Of a DNA stretch of 27,756 nucleotides, positions 1 through 6,698 are shown one piece after another (the stretch's first letter is position 1; each line of letters opens with the position of its first letter). Under the pieces are notes generated by a model. That model worked only from the letters and a program-made list of their open reading frames with translations, ran no database searches and was not told the DNA's origin. The translations under genes were made by a program, and so were the position numbers. The DNA comes from Deltaproteobacteria bacterium. GTDB lineage: Bacteria; Bdellovibrionota; UBA1018; UBA923. The DNA lies in the NCBI GenBank assembly GCA_016194725.1, contig JACQAW010000124.1:1-27756 (forward strand), written 5' to 3'.

Positions 1-1
1 G

Positions 2-208
2 GCAGCATCAAGCATCGTCCTGAACCTCGCCGAGGGTTCGGCCAAACCCACCAAAAAAGACCGAATCCGCTACTACGCAATGGCCTTCGGAAGCATCCGC
101 GAATGCCAAGCCCTCAGCGACCTCCTAACCTTCAACAAAGCGACAAACGAAGGCCTCGATAAGCTTGCCGCAAGCACCTACAAGCTGGTCTTCCACCAGA
201 AACCGTAA
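2..208 (+). CDS. Four-helix-bundle protein (S23/IVP, Avd-like), 3' part
   Basis: The reading frame enters from the left edge and gives 68 residues before TAA at 206-208. It opens AASSIVLNLAEGSAKPTKKD and continues with a YYAMAFGSIRECQAL stretch. The pattern AASSIxxNxAEGS, then TKKDRxRYYxxAxGSxRECQA, is the signature of the S23/intervening-sequence four-helix-bundle family (PF05635). That family includes ORFs found in 23S rRNA intervening sequences and is related to the Avd accessory proteins of diversity-generating retroelements. These proteins are about 110-130 residues, so roughly the first third lies outside the window. No reverse transcriptase or rRNA sequence is visible here. A GC-rich palindromic repeat tail begins immediately after the stop. 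The function of stand-alone copies is not known to me. Confidence 0.85.
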   Translation, partial: AASSIVLNLAEGSAKPTKKDRIRYYAMAFGSIRECQALSDLLTFNKATNEGLDKLAASTYKLVFHQKP

Positions 209-210
209 CA

Positions 211-285
211 GGTTCCGGTACCGGGACCGTAACGGGTCCCGGTACTGGACACCGGACTCGGGACTCGGGCAACGGGTCTTGGACT
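211..285. repeat. GC-rich palindromic repeat tail behind the four-helix-bundle gene
   Basis: Two nucleotides after the stop codon begins a run of related 6-8-base units built on CGGGAC/CGGTAC (cggtac, cgggac, cgggtcc, cggtac, cggact, cgggact, cgggca, cgggtctt). Bases 215-228 (ccggtaccgggacc) and 235-248 (ggtcccggtactgg) form a 14-bp inverted repeat with a 6-base loop (gtaacg) and a single G-T pair. As RNA this would be a very stable hairpin. No U-tract follows directly, so it is not a standard intrinsic terminator. It could be a structured 3' element of the four-helix-bundle cassette; that is inference. Confidence 0.6.
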
Positions 286-431
286 TCTGAAAAGAGGGAA
301 GTGCCCACCATCGATGCAATAAACCATACCCCTGTCTAGGATTTATACACCCGGCCCTGCTCATCCCCGCACCAACCCCCCACAACCTGCCTGGCACCAC
401 TCCTGCAACATCTAGCACCAGAGGAGCGAGC
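286..431. other. Gene-free stretch before the first complete gene
   Basis: No convincing ORF is seen on either strand. The stretch is C-rich and ends with a good ribosome-binding site (agaggagcg) 5-10 bases before the ATG at 432. I could not pick out a clear sigma-70 promoter. Confidence 0.4.
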
Positions 432-1058
432 ATGTTGTTGTCGAGGAAGCAAATCGCAGTGCTAATTACCGCATTTTTAGCGGTTTCCAGCGTGGCCCAC
501 GCCCAGGATCACGTTACCGATTCCCCCCGCGCGGCGGTTCTGCGCAAGGTTTTCGGCGACAGCGTCGTCAACGGTCTTCAGGCACTTTCTCCGCTCAAAT
601 TTAAAGGCGCTCGCGAAATGGCCATGGATCTAGCTCAGCAAGTGCAAGACCACGAGCTTAACGTAAAAGAAGCGCGCAACTCTCTTTTGGCCATTCTTGA
701 AAAAATGGACCGCGGCGTTTCGCCCTCGCAGCTTCCTGATACTGAAATTCAAGTCGTCGGCGTGATGCCGCGAGGCGAGTCCCCTGCCGGCAAGGAACTT
801 CCAGGCGCTTCCGAGGCCCTCGTGGCCGCGGCACCGGGCCAGTCCCCAGATCCATCCGACGCCGAGCTCGCTGGCCCTGCTGTCGAGCCCACTCCGCCCG
901 TCGAACAAGCTTCCGCGTTAGACAAGAACGGCAAGCAGGACGACGGCGAACCGAATCTGGATATGGACGCGGCCCCACCGGTGCAGGCAACTTCGGTCGC
1001 CGAACCCGATGCCGAGCCCGATACTCAGGAACGCGGCGTTTCCTCGGTTGGCGGCTAA
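432..1058 (+). CDS. Secreted protein of unknown function with acidic proline/alanine-rich tail
   Basis: A 208-residue protein. Residues 1-24 form a Sec signal peptide (basic MLLSRK, hydrophobic core, SVAHAQ cleavage region). Residues 30-95 are probably alpha-helical and include AREMAMDLAQQVQDHELNVKEA. From about residue 105 the chain is low-complexity, rich in Pro, Ala, Glu and Asp, and probably disordered. The start is well supported by GAGGAG a few bases upstream. No catalytic motif or known domain is recognised. It lies alone before the desaturase, 51 bases away, and could be co-transcribed with it. It may be a small periplasmic or surface protein; no function is assigned. Confidence 0.75.
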   Translation: MLLSRKQIAVLITAFLAVSSVAHAQDHVTDSPRAAVLRKVFGDSVVNGLQALSPLKFKGAREMAMDLAQQVQDHELNVKEARNSLLAILEKMDRGVSPSQLPDTEIQVVGVMPRGESPAGKELPGASEALVAAAPGQSPDPSDAELAGPAVEPTPPVEQASALDKNGKQDDGEPNLDMDAAPPVQATSVAEPDAEPDTQERGVSSVGG

Positions 1059-1109
1059 GGCGCTCAGACACGGGCAGTCAACGGGCGCTGCTTTCCTAAT
1101 GTAAAAGTT

Positions 1110-2066
1110 TTGTCAAAACACCCGCTTCACCATCCGCCGGGATTGAACAGGCGATTCTTCCAGGTAGACAATGGAAGGATGAATAAAGACGGTCTGCTAA
1201 AGTACAATATCGACGTTCAACCTGTGGCCATGGTTTTAGTGACGGTCGGGCTGAGCCTGCTGCCTTTTTTCGTAGCCATGCCCGTCTGGTTTCTTGTCCC
1301 TTACTTCGTGCTGGTCATCTTCGCGAAAAGCTTCATACCCTTCGCCCAGCACAACCACGCGCACCTTGCCATTTTCAACTCCAAGGCGCTCAACCATGTG
1401 TTTGACGTTTTTCTTACGCAGTGCACGGGCTATCCGACTGCCCTGTGGGAGCTGCACCACACCCGCGGTCACCACCGAAACTTTCTGACGCCCGAGTTGG
1501 ACGTGGCGCGCATCATTGACCTCAAAACCGGACAGGTCATGTCGCGGTGGCGTTACGCCCTTAATGGCAATATGACGATTCATCGCGATTCGATCCAAAT
1601 CGGCAAGGAAGAAGGGCGACAGGGGCGCAAACCGCTGCTGGCCAAACTTTATGGCGAAATCGCGGTACAGACCGCAATTACCCTGGCGCTCTTGGCGTGG
1701 CATCCGTGGCTTGCGCTCACGTTTTTCGTCATACCCAATACCTTCAACTCGTTCATGATCTGGTGGGAATCTTACCCTCACCACCTGGGCGTGCCCACGA
1801 CCTCGCTCTATGACGCGTCAGTGACCATCGAAAGCCGCAGCTACAACTTGCAGACTCTGAACCTGGGCCACCATACCGCTCATCATGAAAAACCCACTCT
1901 GCACTGGTCGCTGCTACCGGCGCGCACCGAAGCCATTCGTTCCCGCATTCCTGAAATGTGCGTGCACGAAGAGTACAGCCGCAGCTCGAAAGTGCAGCTG
2001 GCTGAAACCCGGCGCAAGAGCGAACAGCGTTTGCCACGGGAAAAAGCTGCCCCCTACACACTTTGA
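1110..2066 (+). CDS. Membrane fatty acid desaturase
   Basis: A 318-residue integral-membrane di-iron desaturase. The three histidine boxes are HNHAH (81-85), HTRGHH (117-122) and HHTAHH (254-259), the last followed by a KPTLHWSLLP segment. Hydrophobic segments occur near residues 37-75 and 180-218. Enzymes of this superfamily (PF00487) use O2 and electrons from a ferredoxin or cytochrome b5-like donor to introduce double bonds into acyl chains in the cytoplasmic membrane; the regiospecificity cannot be read here. The given start is TTG at 1110, with no clear ribosome-binding site. An in-frame ATG at 1179 (residue 24) would still keep every histidine box, so the start is uncertain. The thioredoxin-fold gene follows after 29 bases. 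Confidence 0.88.
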   Translation: MSKHPLHHPPGLNRRFFQVDNGRMNKDGLLKYNIDVQPVAMVLVTVGLSLLPFFVAMPVWFLVPYFVLVIFAKSFIPFAQHNHAHLAIFNSKALNHVFDVFLTQCTGYPTALWELHHTRGHHRNFLTPELDVARIIDLKTGQVMSRWRYALNGNMTIHRDSIQIGKEEGRQGRKPLLAKLYGEIAVQTAITLALLAWHPWLALTFFVIPNTFNSFMIWWESYPHHLGVPTTSLYDASVTIESRSYNLQTLNLGHHTAHHEKPTLHWSLLPARTEAIRSRIPEMCVHEEYSRSSKVQLAETRRKSEQRLPREKAAPYTL

Positions 2067-2095
2067 ATAAACAGGCGTAACATCGGGCTACGCCA

Positions 2096-2521
2096 ATGTT
2101 AGCCAGATCAATCTTCACGTTCGCAGCCCTCTTTTCTCTTGCCCTGGCACAGGGCAGTGGCGCGTTTGCCGACGTTCGCGAATACGACAAGCAAAGCGTC
2201 GAGTTCTCCATGCGGAGCAACGAGCTCGTCGTGCTGGACTTTCACGTCACGCATTGCCCGCTTTGCCATTCCAAAAGCCCCTATCTGGAACAGGTCATCG
2301 CAAAAGACATGCGCGCCGGGCGCGTACAGGCTTTTCTTGTCGATTTCGACAACGACGAAGGACTGAAACGGAAATATAACGTGAAATACCGCAATACCGC
2401 CATATTTATCCATCGCAACCGTGTCGTCGGCCGCATGGCAGGTGACTTTAGCCATGAGATGCTGGAAAAGGAATTTCGGGATGCTTTGAACGCCGCTTTC
2501 GCCAAGGTCGATGCAAAATAA
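2096..2521 (+). CDS. Exported thioredoxin-fold protein with CPLC motif
   Basis: A 141-residue protein with a signal peptide (1-26, ending SGAFA) and a thioredoxin-like fold. The strand ELVVLDFHV leads into the redox motif C54-P-L-C57, followed by the helix YLEQVIAKDM and a strand with the VDFDND turn typical of thioredoxins. At the position normally held by the cis-proline (IPT or TPT before the third strand) the sequence reads RNTAIFIH, so Thr seems to replace the cis-Pro. That residue shapes substrate binding, so specificity may differ from TrxA or DsbA. The protein probably acts in the periplasm on disulfides. It sits between the desaturase and the DUF3455 gene on the same strand. Confidence 0.82.
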   Translation: MLARSIFTFAALFSLALAQGSGAFADVREYDKQSVEFSMRSNELVVLDFHVTHCPLCHSKSPYLEQVIAKDMRAGRVQAFLVDFDNDEGLKRKYNVKYRNTAIFIHRNRVVGRMAGDFSHEMLEKEFRDALNAAFAKVDAK

Positions 2522-2540
2522 CAAGGGAGACTCTACTCGC

Positions 2541-3203
2541 ATGCCGCTATCGAAAACATTCCTGGCTCTGCTTTTATCGTGCGCCGCTTTGGTGACTTTG
2601 CTGACGCCCGGCGTGGCCGCCGCCGACGAACCGGCAAAACCCAAACCCGGAGTACTGCTGGATTCGGTGGGAAGGCAGAAGTTCATAGCCAAATTCCACG
2701 CCGAGGGCGTGCAGCAGTACGAATGCAACGGCAAGGAATGGATTCATAAGGGCCCCTCGGCGGTCCTTTATGACGGGGTGACCGGAAAGCCGATAGGTAC
2801 TCACTTTTCGTGTGAAAGCTGCACGCCTGAACCGGGCAAACCCCCGGCTGAGGTGCCCGCCTGGAGTTTTTTTGACGGCGGCCGCGCCGAAGGCAGTGTG
2901 CGTGACAAGATTGACTCGAAAAACAAAGGCGCAGTTCCCCAACTGCTGCTCAAACTCGAAGGCAACGGCAAAGGTAAAACCGGCGAGGCGGATCACGTGC
3001 TTCGCTTGAACACGTCCGGCGGGATAGCGCCGCCCAAAAAAGACTGTGCTACGCCGCAGGACAAAGGAAAATGGATCCCTTCGCCCTATCAAGCCGACTA
3101 CGAATTTCGAAATAGTCAACTCGATGACACCCGCACGGATGAAGAGAAAGAAGCGGCCAGGCCCAGGGCCAAAAAGCCGGGCAGCACCGTCGAAGCCAAG
3201 TAG
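2541..3203 (+). CDS. Secreted DUF3455 family protein
   Basis: The product is 220 residues from ATG 2541. This start is chosen because AGGGAGA lies about 10 bases upstream and a clean signal peptide follows (MPLSKTFLALLLSCAALVTL, ending GVAAADEP). An ATG at 2511 would overlap the preceding stop but would put a polar extension before the signal. The mature part matches the DUF3455 pattern (PF11937): VQQYECNGKEW, then LYDGVTGKPIGTHF, a Trp-Ser-Phe-Phe-Asp-Gly strand, LLLKLEG, and a VLRLNTSGGIAP segment before a conserved Cys. The function of the family is unknown; members are small exported beta-rich proteins. The C-terminal 35 residues are highly charged. It probably shares a transcript with the thioredoxin-fold gene. 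Confidence 0.82.
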   Translation: MPLSKTFLALLLSCAALVTLLTPGVAAADEPAKPKPGVLLDSVGRQKFIAKFHAEGVQQYECNGKEWIHKGPSAVLYDGVTGKPIGTHFSCESCTPEPGKPPAEVPAWSFFDGGRAEGSVRDKIDSKNKGAVPQLLLKLEGNGKGKTGEADHVLRLNTSGGIAPPKKDCATPQDKGKWIPSPYQADYEFRNSQLDDTRTDEEKEAARPRAKKPGSTVEAK

Positions 3204-3226
3204 CACCAGGCCCCGGGAACCGGAGA

Positions 3227-4147
3227 TCAATTCCTGGTTCGTCGTACGGGAATCGGTACGTTACAGAGCTCGATATGGCCGGCCTGATAATGAAACCAGT
3301 CTTCGGGGCGATTGCGCCGCGCCTCGATGAGCCTGAGAAAAGTTTTCGTGTCCGTTCGCAGGATTTCGAGCGACGTGCGCTCGCCCACGGGAACCTCAGA
3401 AGCCAGATGCACGGACTTCAGCGGCACGCGCTGCTCGGCTTTTTCATAAAACCCCAGCGCCGCCGCGCCACGAGGCAATGACGATAGAAGCTCCATGCCT
3501 TGCACCACGCGGCCCAGCAAGGTCACGTTACGGTCAAGCTGGCGCGGCGAATGCCCCGTTACCGCATAAAGCTCGGTACCGCCGCCGCTGTCGATAGCCG
3601 CGTCGCGCCCCGCTCCCACTGCGCCGTAACAATGAACCAGCCAGGTTTTTCCCGCGCGCTTGTCGCGCGCCACCGGAAAGCCATCCGAAAAACCTACCTC
3701 GCTGGCGTAAACATCGCCGTCGGTCAAGCGCGTGAACGCAAGCTTTGGGTCAAAGGCGCGGTCGAACTCGGCAGGCAGGGTCGCCTTGGCATTCTTGAGC
3801 TTGCGCTTCTGCTCGGGCTTTTCAGCGTCGGGGTCAGCCCACTGCACGACATAGTTGTCCTGCGAGCGAATAATGGCCAGCCCGTCCCAGTAGTGCTCGC
3901 GCGCCAGCGCCTTTACGTTCGCGACATGATTGGGCGCATATTTGAGCGCCAGCTCGATGATCACCCGCCCACCGGCCAGCTCCATATAAAGCGTGTTTTC
4001 GGGGTCCAAGGCGCGCCAGTCCTCCGCGGTGGTGGCCGCGATGATGTCGGCCATGGCGGCGGGTTTGGGCTTGCCGGCCAGCGCGCCATGCGAAACCCCG
4101 GTGAGCAGAACCATGAATAGACCCGTCACAAAATATCTGTTGATCAT
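3227..4147 (-). CDS. Periplasmic cyclophilin-type peptidyl-prolyl isomerase
   Basis: A 306-residue protein with a signal peptide (MINRYFVTGLFMVLLTGVSH, cleavage near GALAG). The cyclophilin core starts at NTLYMELAGGRVIIELALKYAP (51-72). It continues through NVKALAREHYWDGLAIIRSQDNYVVQWAD, where R94 occupies the place of the catalytic Arg of cyclophilins, and later NVTLLGRVVQGMELLSSLPRG (207-227). It would catalyse cis-trans isomerisation of X-Pro bonds in exported proteins. The middle contains a longer insertion than small PpiA/PpiB enzymes (about 110-200) and there is a C-terminal extension after 230. It converges on the DUF3455 gene with a gap of only 23 bases. It is probably a single-gene unit. 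Confidence 0.85.
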   Translation of the reverse strand: MINRYFVTGLFMVLLTGVSHGALAGKPKPAAMADIIAATTAEDWRALDPENTLYMELAGGRVIIELALKYAPNHVANVKALAREHYWDGLAIIRSQDNYVVQWADPDAEKPEQKRKLKNAKATLPAEFDRAFDPKLAFTRLTDGDVYASEVGFSDGFPVARDKRAGKTWLVHCYGAVGAGRDAAIDSGGGTELYAVTGHSPRQLDRNVTLLGRVVQGMELLSSLPRGAAALGFYEKAEQRVPLKSVHLASEVPVGERTSLEILRTDTKTFLRLIEARRNRPEDWFHYQAGHIELCNVPIPVRRTRN

Positions 4148-4250
4148 GGCCCCACACTAGCATGCAGTCTTGAGATACACCTCTTCAAGCTTATATACCG
4201 CAAGGTGCGAGGCATTCTCGGTAACCAGGACTTCCATCGTGCCAACCTAC

Positions 4251-5162
4251 CTACCAGGAAAGACAATCTTTAAGATTTTTGACGATGCCGTCAAAGATGA
4301 GCTGAGAGACCAGGTCCGAGCGCACCGAGACGAAGACTTCTTTCTCGACCTCGGGCCAGCCTTTTACCGAAAGCTCCTTTACCTCTGCACGCCGCAGGGC
4401 TTCGCTGGCCACTACCCGTGGTAGAAATGCAAGCTGGTCGCATTTGCGAATCAGCTGCAAGGCCGACGTGGCCGTGGTGGTCTCGTGGCCCCACAGCCGG
4501 TGGCGCACCGAAACGGGGCACTGATCGATGCCGGGCACCAGCTTCTGGTTGATGAAGTACGTGGGAATCACGAAAGGAAACTGTAGAACGTCCTTCTCAT
4601 CCACTACCGCCGGCAGCTCGTGGCCGCCGCGGGCATAAAGACGGAACTTGAGATAGCCCACTTTTTTTGAGGTCCAGCTGCTGGTCCACTGCAGCTTGCC
4701 CGTGTGCAGGGCGATTTCAAAGGCGCCGTTCAAGCCTTGCGAAACCAGCTCCTCGAGCGGTGTTTCGACAAGTCGGAGCCGCAGCTTCGGGCGCCCCCGC
4801 GTGAGCTCGGGCACCAGGGGACCGACAAGACAGTTCTGCAGAAAGCTTACCGCCCCGATTCCCAGCGCGGCCTGGTTGGTTTGCGGCCCCTGACCAGTTT
4901 TCGAACGAGCCAGCCCCTCAGAGAGGTCGACGATCTCTTCAGCGGTGCGCAGAAAGCTCAGTGCTTCGGGCAGCAACTGCACTCCCGTGGCCGAGCGCCG
5001 GAACAGGCTTGTCCGCAGCTTGGCTTCGATGCCTTGAATGAGCTTTGAAACGTGAGCAGGGCGCAGGTCCAGCTCGCGCCCGATTTCGCGCAGCGAGCGG
5101 CTGCGGCTGGTGCGCACGAAAAGCTTGAGCTCGAAAAGCGTAAGGTCGTGTGGCTGCTTCAC
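4251..5162 (-). CDS. LysR-family transcriptional regulator
   Basis: From the GTG at 5162 the protein has 303 residues, the usual LysR length, and starts MKQPHDLTLFELKLFVRTS. The winged helix-turn-helix includes SLREIGRELDLRPAHVSKLI and KLRTSLFRRSATGVQLLPEA. A periplasmic-binding-like effector domain follows (ALGIGAVSFLQNCLVGPLVP onwards). Upstream in-frame starts exist at 5198 (ATG) and 5249 (TTG), but they would put an unusual leader before the DNA-binding domain and would overlap the inverted repeats at 5168-5189. It is divergent from a secreted protein and DMT permease pair, which is the classic arrangement for a LysR regulator controlling its neighbour and itself. The effector is unknown. 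Confidence 0.85.
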   Translation of the reverse strand: MKQPHDLTLFELKLFVRTSRSRSLREIGRELDLRPAHVSKLIQGIEAKLRTSLFRRSATGVQLLPEALSFLRTAEEIVDLSEGLARSKTGQGPQTNQAALGIGAVSFLQNCLVGPLVPELTRGRPKLRLRLVETPLEELVSQGLNGAFEIALHTGKLQWTSSWTSKKVGYLKFRLYARGGHELPAVVDEKDVLQFPFVIPTYFINQKLVPGIDQCPVSVRHRLWGHETTTATSALQLIRKCDQLAFLPRVVASEALRRAEVKELSVKGWPEVEKEVFVSVRSDLVSQLIFDGIVKNLKDCLSW

Positions 5163-5167
5163 GCCCC

Positions 5168-5189
5168 GGATATATCCGATTTGGATACA
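5168..5189. promoter_or_regulatory. Candidate LysR operator in the divergent intergenic region
   Basis: The sequence ggatatatccgatttggata (5168-5187) holds a 10-bp palindrome (ggatatatcc) overlapping a second dyad, tatcc-N5-ggata (5173-5187). It thus contains three spaced copies of GGATA/TATCC. LysR regulators typically bind interrupted dyads between themselves and a divergent target. The site lies directly upstream of the proposed GTG start of the regulator and about 70-90 bases before the ATG of the divergent gene. Assignment as operator is inference. Confidence 0.4.
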
Positions 5190-5259
5190 CCTGTCCATTG
5201 CCGGCAGTCTATTGAGCCCGGGATTAACCGCGTACCCTGCGTCTAACAAGGGAGTTTAT

Positions 5260-5604
5260 ATGACAATCAAATCCTCGCTCGCTCTAGTGTTCCTGCTTTC
5301 GACTACGGCTTTGGCCAACCAGAACCCATTCCTTACCGATAGCAAGGGAATGACGGTCTATACGTTTGACCGGGACACGGCTGGTATTCCCACCTGCTAC
5401 GACGCCTGCGCCCACGCCTGGCCTGCGGTGCCCGTTCCGACCGAGGCCTTAAAGGCGCCTTTCTCCGCGGTCGTCCGCAAAGACGGTTCGCGGCAGCTGG
5501 CCCATCAGGGCAAGCCCCTCTACACTTTTTTCCAGGACCACAACCCAGGCGACACCACTGGTGATGGCCTGCATGGCGTGTGGCACATCGTTCGGACGCA
5601 ATGA
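5260..5604 (+). CDS. Secreted COG4315-type protein (Lipoprotein_15 repeat)
   Basis: A 114-residue exported protein starting at ATG 5260, preceded by AAGGGAG at a good distance. The signal peptide is MTIKSSLALVFLLSTTALA. The mature part matches the secreted repeat family PF03640/COG4315: GMTVYTFDRDTAG, the CYDACAHAWPA motif with its conserved cysteines, then GKPLYTFFQDHNPGDTTGDG and a GVWHIVRTQ end. There is no lipobox cysteine after the signal, so it is probably soluble in the periplasm. The biochemical role of the family is unknown. Its stop overlaps the ATG of the DMT permease, so the two are translationally coupled, and both are divergent from the LysR regulator. Confidence 0.88.
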   Translation: MTIKSSLALVFLLSTTALANQNPFLTDSKGMTVYTFDRDTAGIPTCYDACAHAWPAVPVPTEALKAPFSAVVRKDGSRQLAHQGKPLYTFFQDHNPGDTTGDGLHGVWHIVRTQ

Positions 5605-6488
5605 TCATGCCGGGGCACGCGCGGCCATTTTCCAAAGCAATCGGTCTCATGCTGGTGGCCTCGCTGGCCCTGGCCTTGATGAGCGTGCAGGTAAAAACAC
5701 TTTCGGTCCAGCTGGGCGTTCACGAGATCGTTTTCCTGCGCTCACTCATGCACCTGGTTTTGCTGGTGCCCATTTTGCTTGGGCTGCGCGTGCCGCTGGC
5801 TCGTGATTTCAAGCCGGTTTTGATATTGCGGGGCGCGCTGGGTTATCTTGGCGTGCTCTGCTTTTTTTATTCGCTGCGCAGCCTGCCAGTGGCCTTTGCG
5901 ATACTGATCGCCTGGACTTCGCCACTGTTCACCGTGCTGGCCTCGATGGTTCTGCTGCGCGAACGCCTGAGCGCATCGGTGGCGGCCGCTTTATTGATCA
6001 CGCTGGGTGGGCTGTATGTTTTTCTTTCGCCCGGCCAGGCCACCCAGCTGCCACAGCTGCGGCTGCTGCTCATCGCTTTTGGCGGCGCGATTTGCGCCGG
6101 CGTTTCGTACGCGGTGCTGAAGAAAACCGACCCGCGAACCTCGCCTCACTCGGTAGCTTTCTATTTTTCAGGCTTCGCGCTGCTGGCCTGCATACTGCGA
6201 CTGCCGGGCCATTTCGAACCGCCGCGCTCCGAGCTCTGGCTCGCGATTCTCGTTTTGGGTGGTGGCGCGGCGGTTTACCAATACTCGGTGGCGCGGGCCT
6301 ATCAAATCGCGCCTGCCTTAAAGGTCGCCCCACTCAGTCTGCTGACGCCGTTGCTGGGTGGATTGCTGGATCGCATCTGGTGCGGGCAGGTGCTGGCCAT
6401 GCACCAGCTCTGGGGCGGGGCCTTGATGCTGGCGGGAATCGGCCTGATTCATTGCCGCGCGATGTTAGTCAGCGCAGCTCGCGAATAG
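5601..6488 (+). CDS. DMT-superfamily (EamA) permease
   Basis: A 295-residue integral membrane protein beginning at the ATG that overlaps the previous stop (ATGA at 5601). About ten transmembrane helices can be followed in two homologous EamA halves (about 10-145 and 155-290). They include the LRGALGYLGVLCFFYSLRSLP and ILIAWTSPLFTVL segments of the first half and the matching SVARAYQIAPALKVAPLSLL and LLGGLLDRIWCGQ parts of the second. These are typical of drug/metabolite exporters. EamA permeases usually export amino acids, their derivatives or other small metabolites; the substrate is not readable. Coupling with the COG4315 protein and the divergent LysR gene suggests an inducible export unit. 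Confidence 0.9.
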   Translation: MIMPGHARPFSKAIGLMLVASLALALMSVQVKTLSVQLGVHEIVFLRSLMHLVLLVPILLGLRVPLARDFKPVLILRGALGYLGVLCFFYSLRSLPVAFAILIAWTSPLFTVLASMVLLRERLSASVAAALLITLGGLYVFLSPGQATQLPQLRLLLIAFGGAICAGVSYAVLKKTDPRTSPHSVAFYFSGFALLACILRLPGHFEPPRSELWLAILVLGGGAAVYQYSVARAYQIAPALKVAPLSLLTPLLGGLLDRIWCGQVLAMHQLWGGALMLAGIGLIHCRAMLVSAARE

Positions 6489-6698
6489 GGCAGGTGCCCG
6501 GTCGTCAAGGGACTGAATTATTTTCACGGGTGTTCAGGGTACAGCAGTGTTCCCCGCAGCGTCGGCCAAGCGCACGCGCAGTGTTCCGTACGGAACACTG
6601 AGAGCGCGATTTCCGCATCATTTCAACGGTTCGCGGGCGGCGACGCGAGGCGCCGTTTTGCGCTACCGCCTGGCCCCGAACTTGCTTTTGCGGTGGTG
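6489..6698. other. Intergenic region before the metalloprotease
   Basis: These 210 bases carry no credible ORF. The notable content is the perfect palindrome at 6579-6600 and a 9-base copy of its half-site at 6545-6553, described separately. The gap probably contains the promoter of the metalloprotease gene. I could not identify -35 and -10 elements with confidence. Confidence 0.5.
6579..6600. promoter_or_regulatory. Perfect 22-bp palindrome, likely operator
   Basis: Bases 6579-6589 read cagtgttccgt and 6590-6600 are the exact reverse complement, so the dyad is perfect with no spacer. A direct copy of the half-site (cagtgttcc) lies at 6545-6553, 34 bases upstream. An 11-base perfect arm is expected less than once in 100 windows of this size by chance. 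The length and uninterrupted symmetry resemble operators of TetR-type or similar dimeric repressors. It lies 99 bases before the ATG of the exported metalloprotease, the only gene it precedes directly. No TetR-type gene is in the window. Confidence 0.55.

Noticed and set aside
1..290. Diversity-generating retroelement, suggested by the Avd-like family match
   Set aside because: No reverse transcriptase, template repeat or variable target gene is visible, and the S23 family is mostly found without a retroelement.
3204..3240. Possible bidirectional terminator between the DUF3455 and cyclophilin genes (gaacc...ggttc)
   Set aside because: The stem is only five base pairs around a long loop, with no T-run on either side.
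3500..4120. Long plus-strand open frame (206 codons) opposite the cyclophilin gene
   Set aside because: It is antisense to a clear cyclophilin with signal peptide. The translation is Arg/Gly/His-rich with no domain, as expected for a shadow frame in GC-rich DNA.
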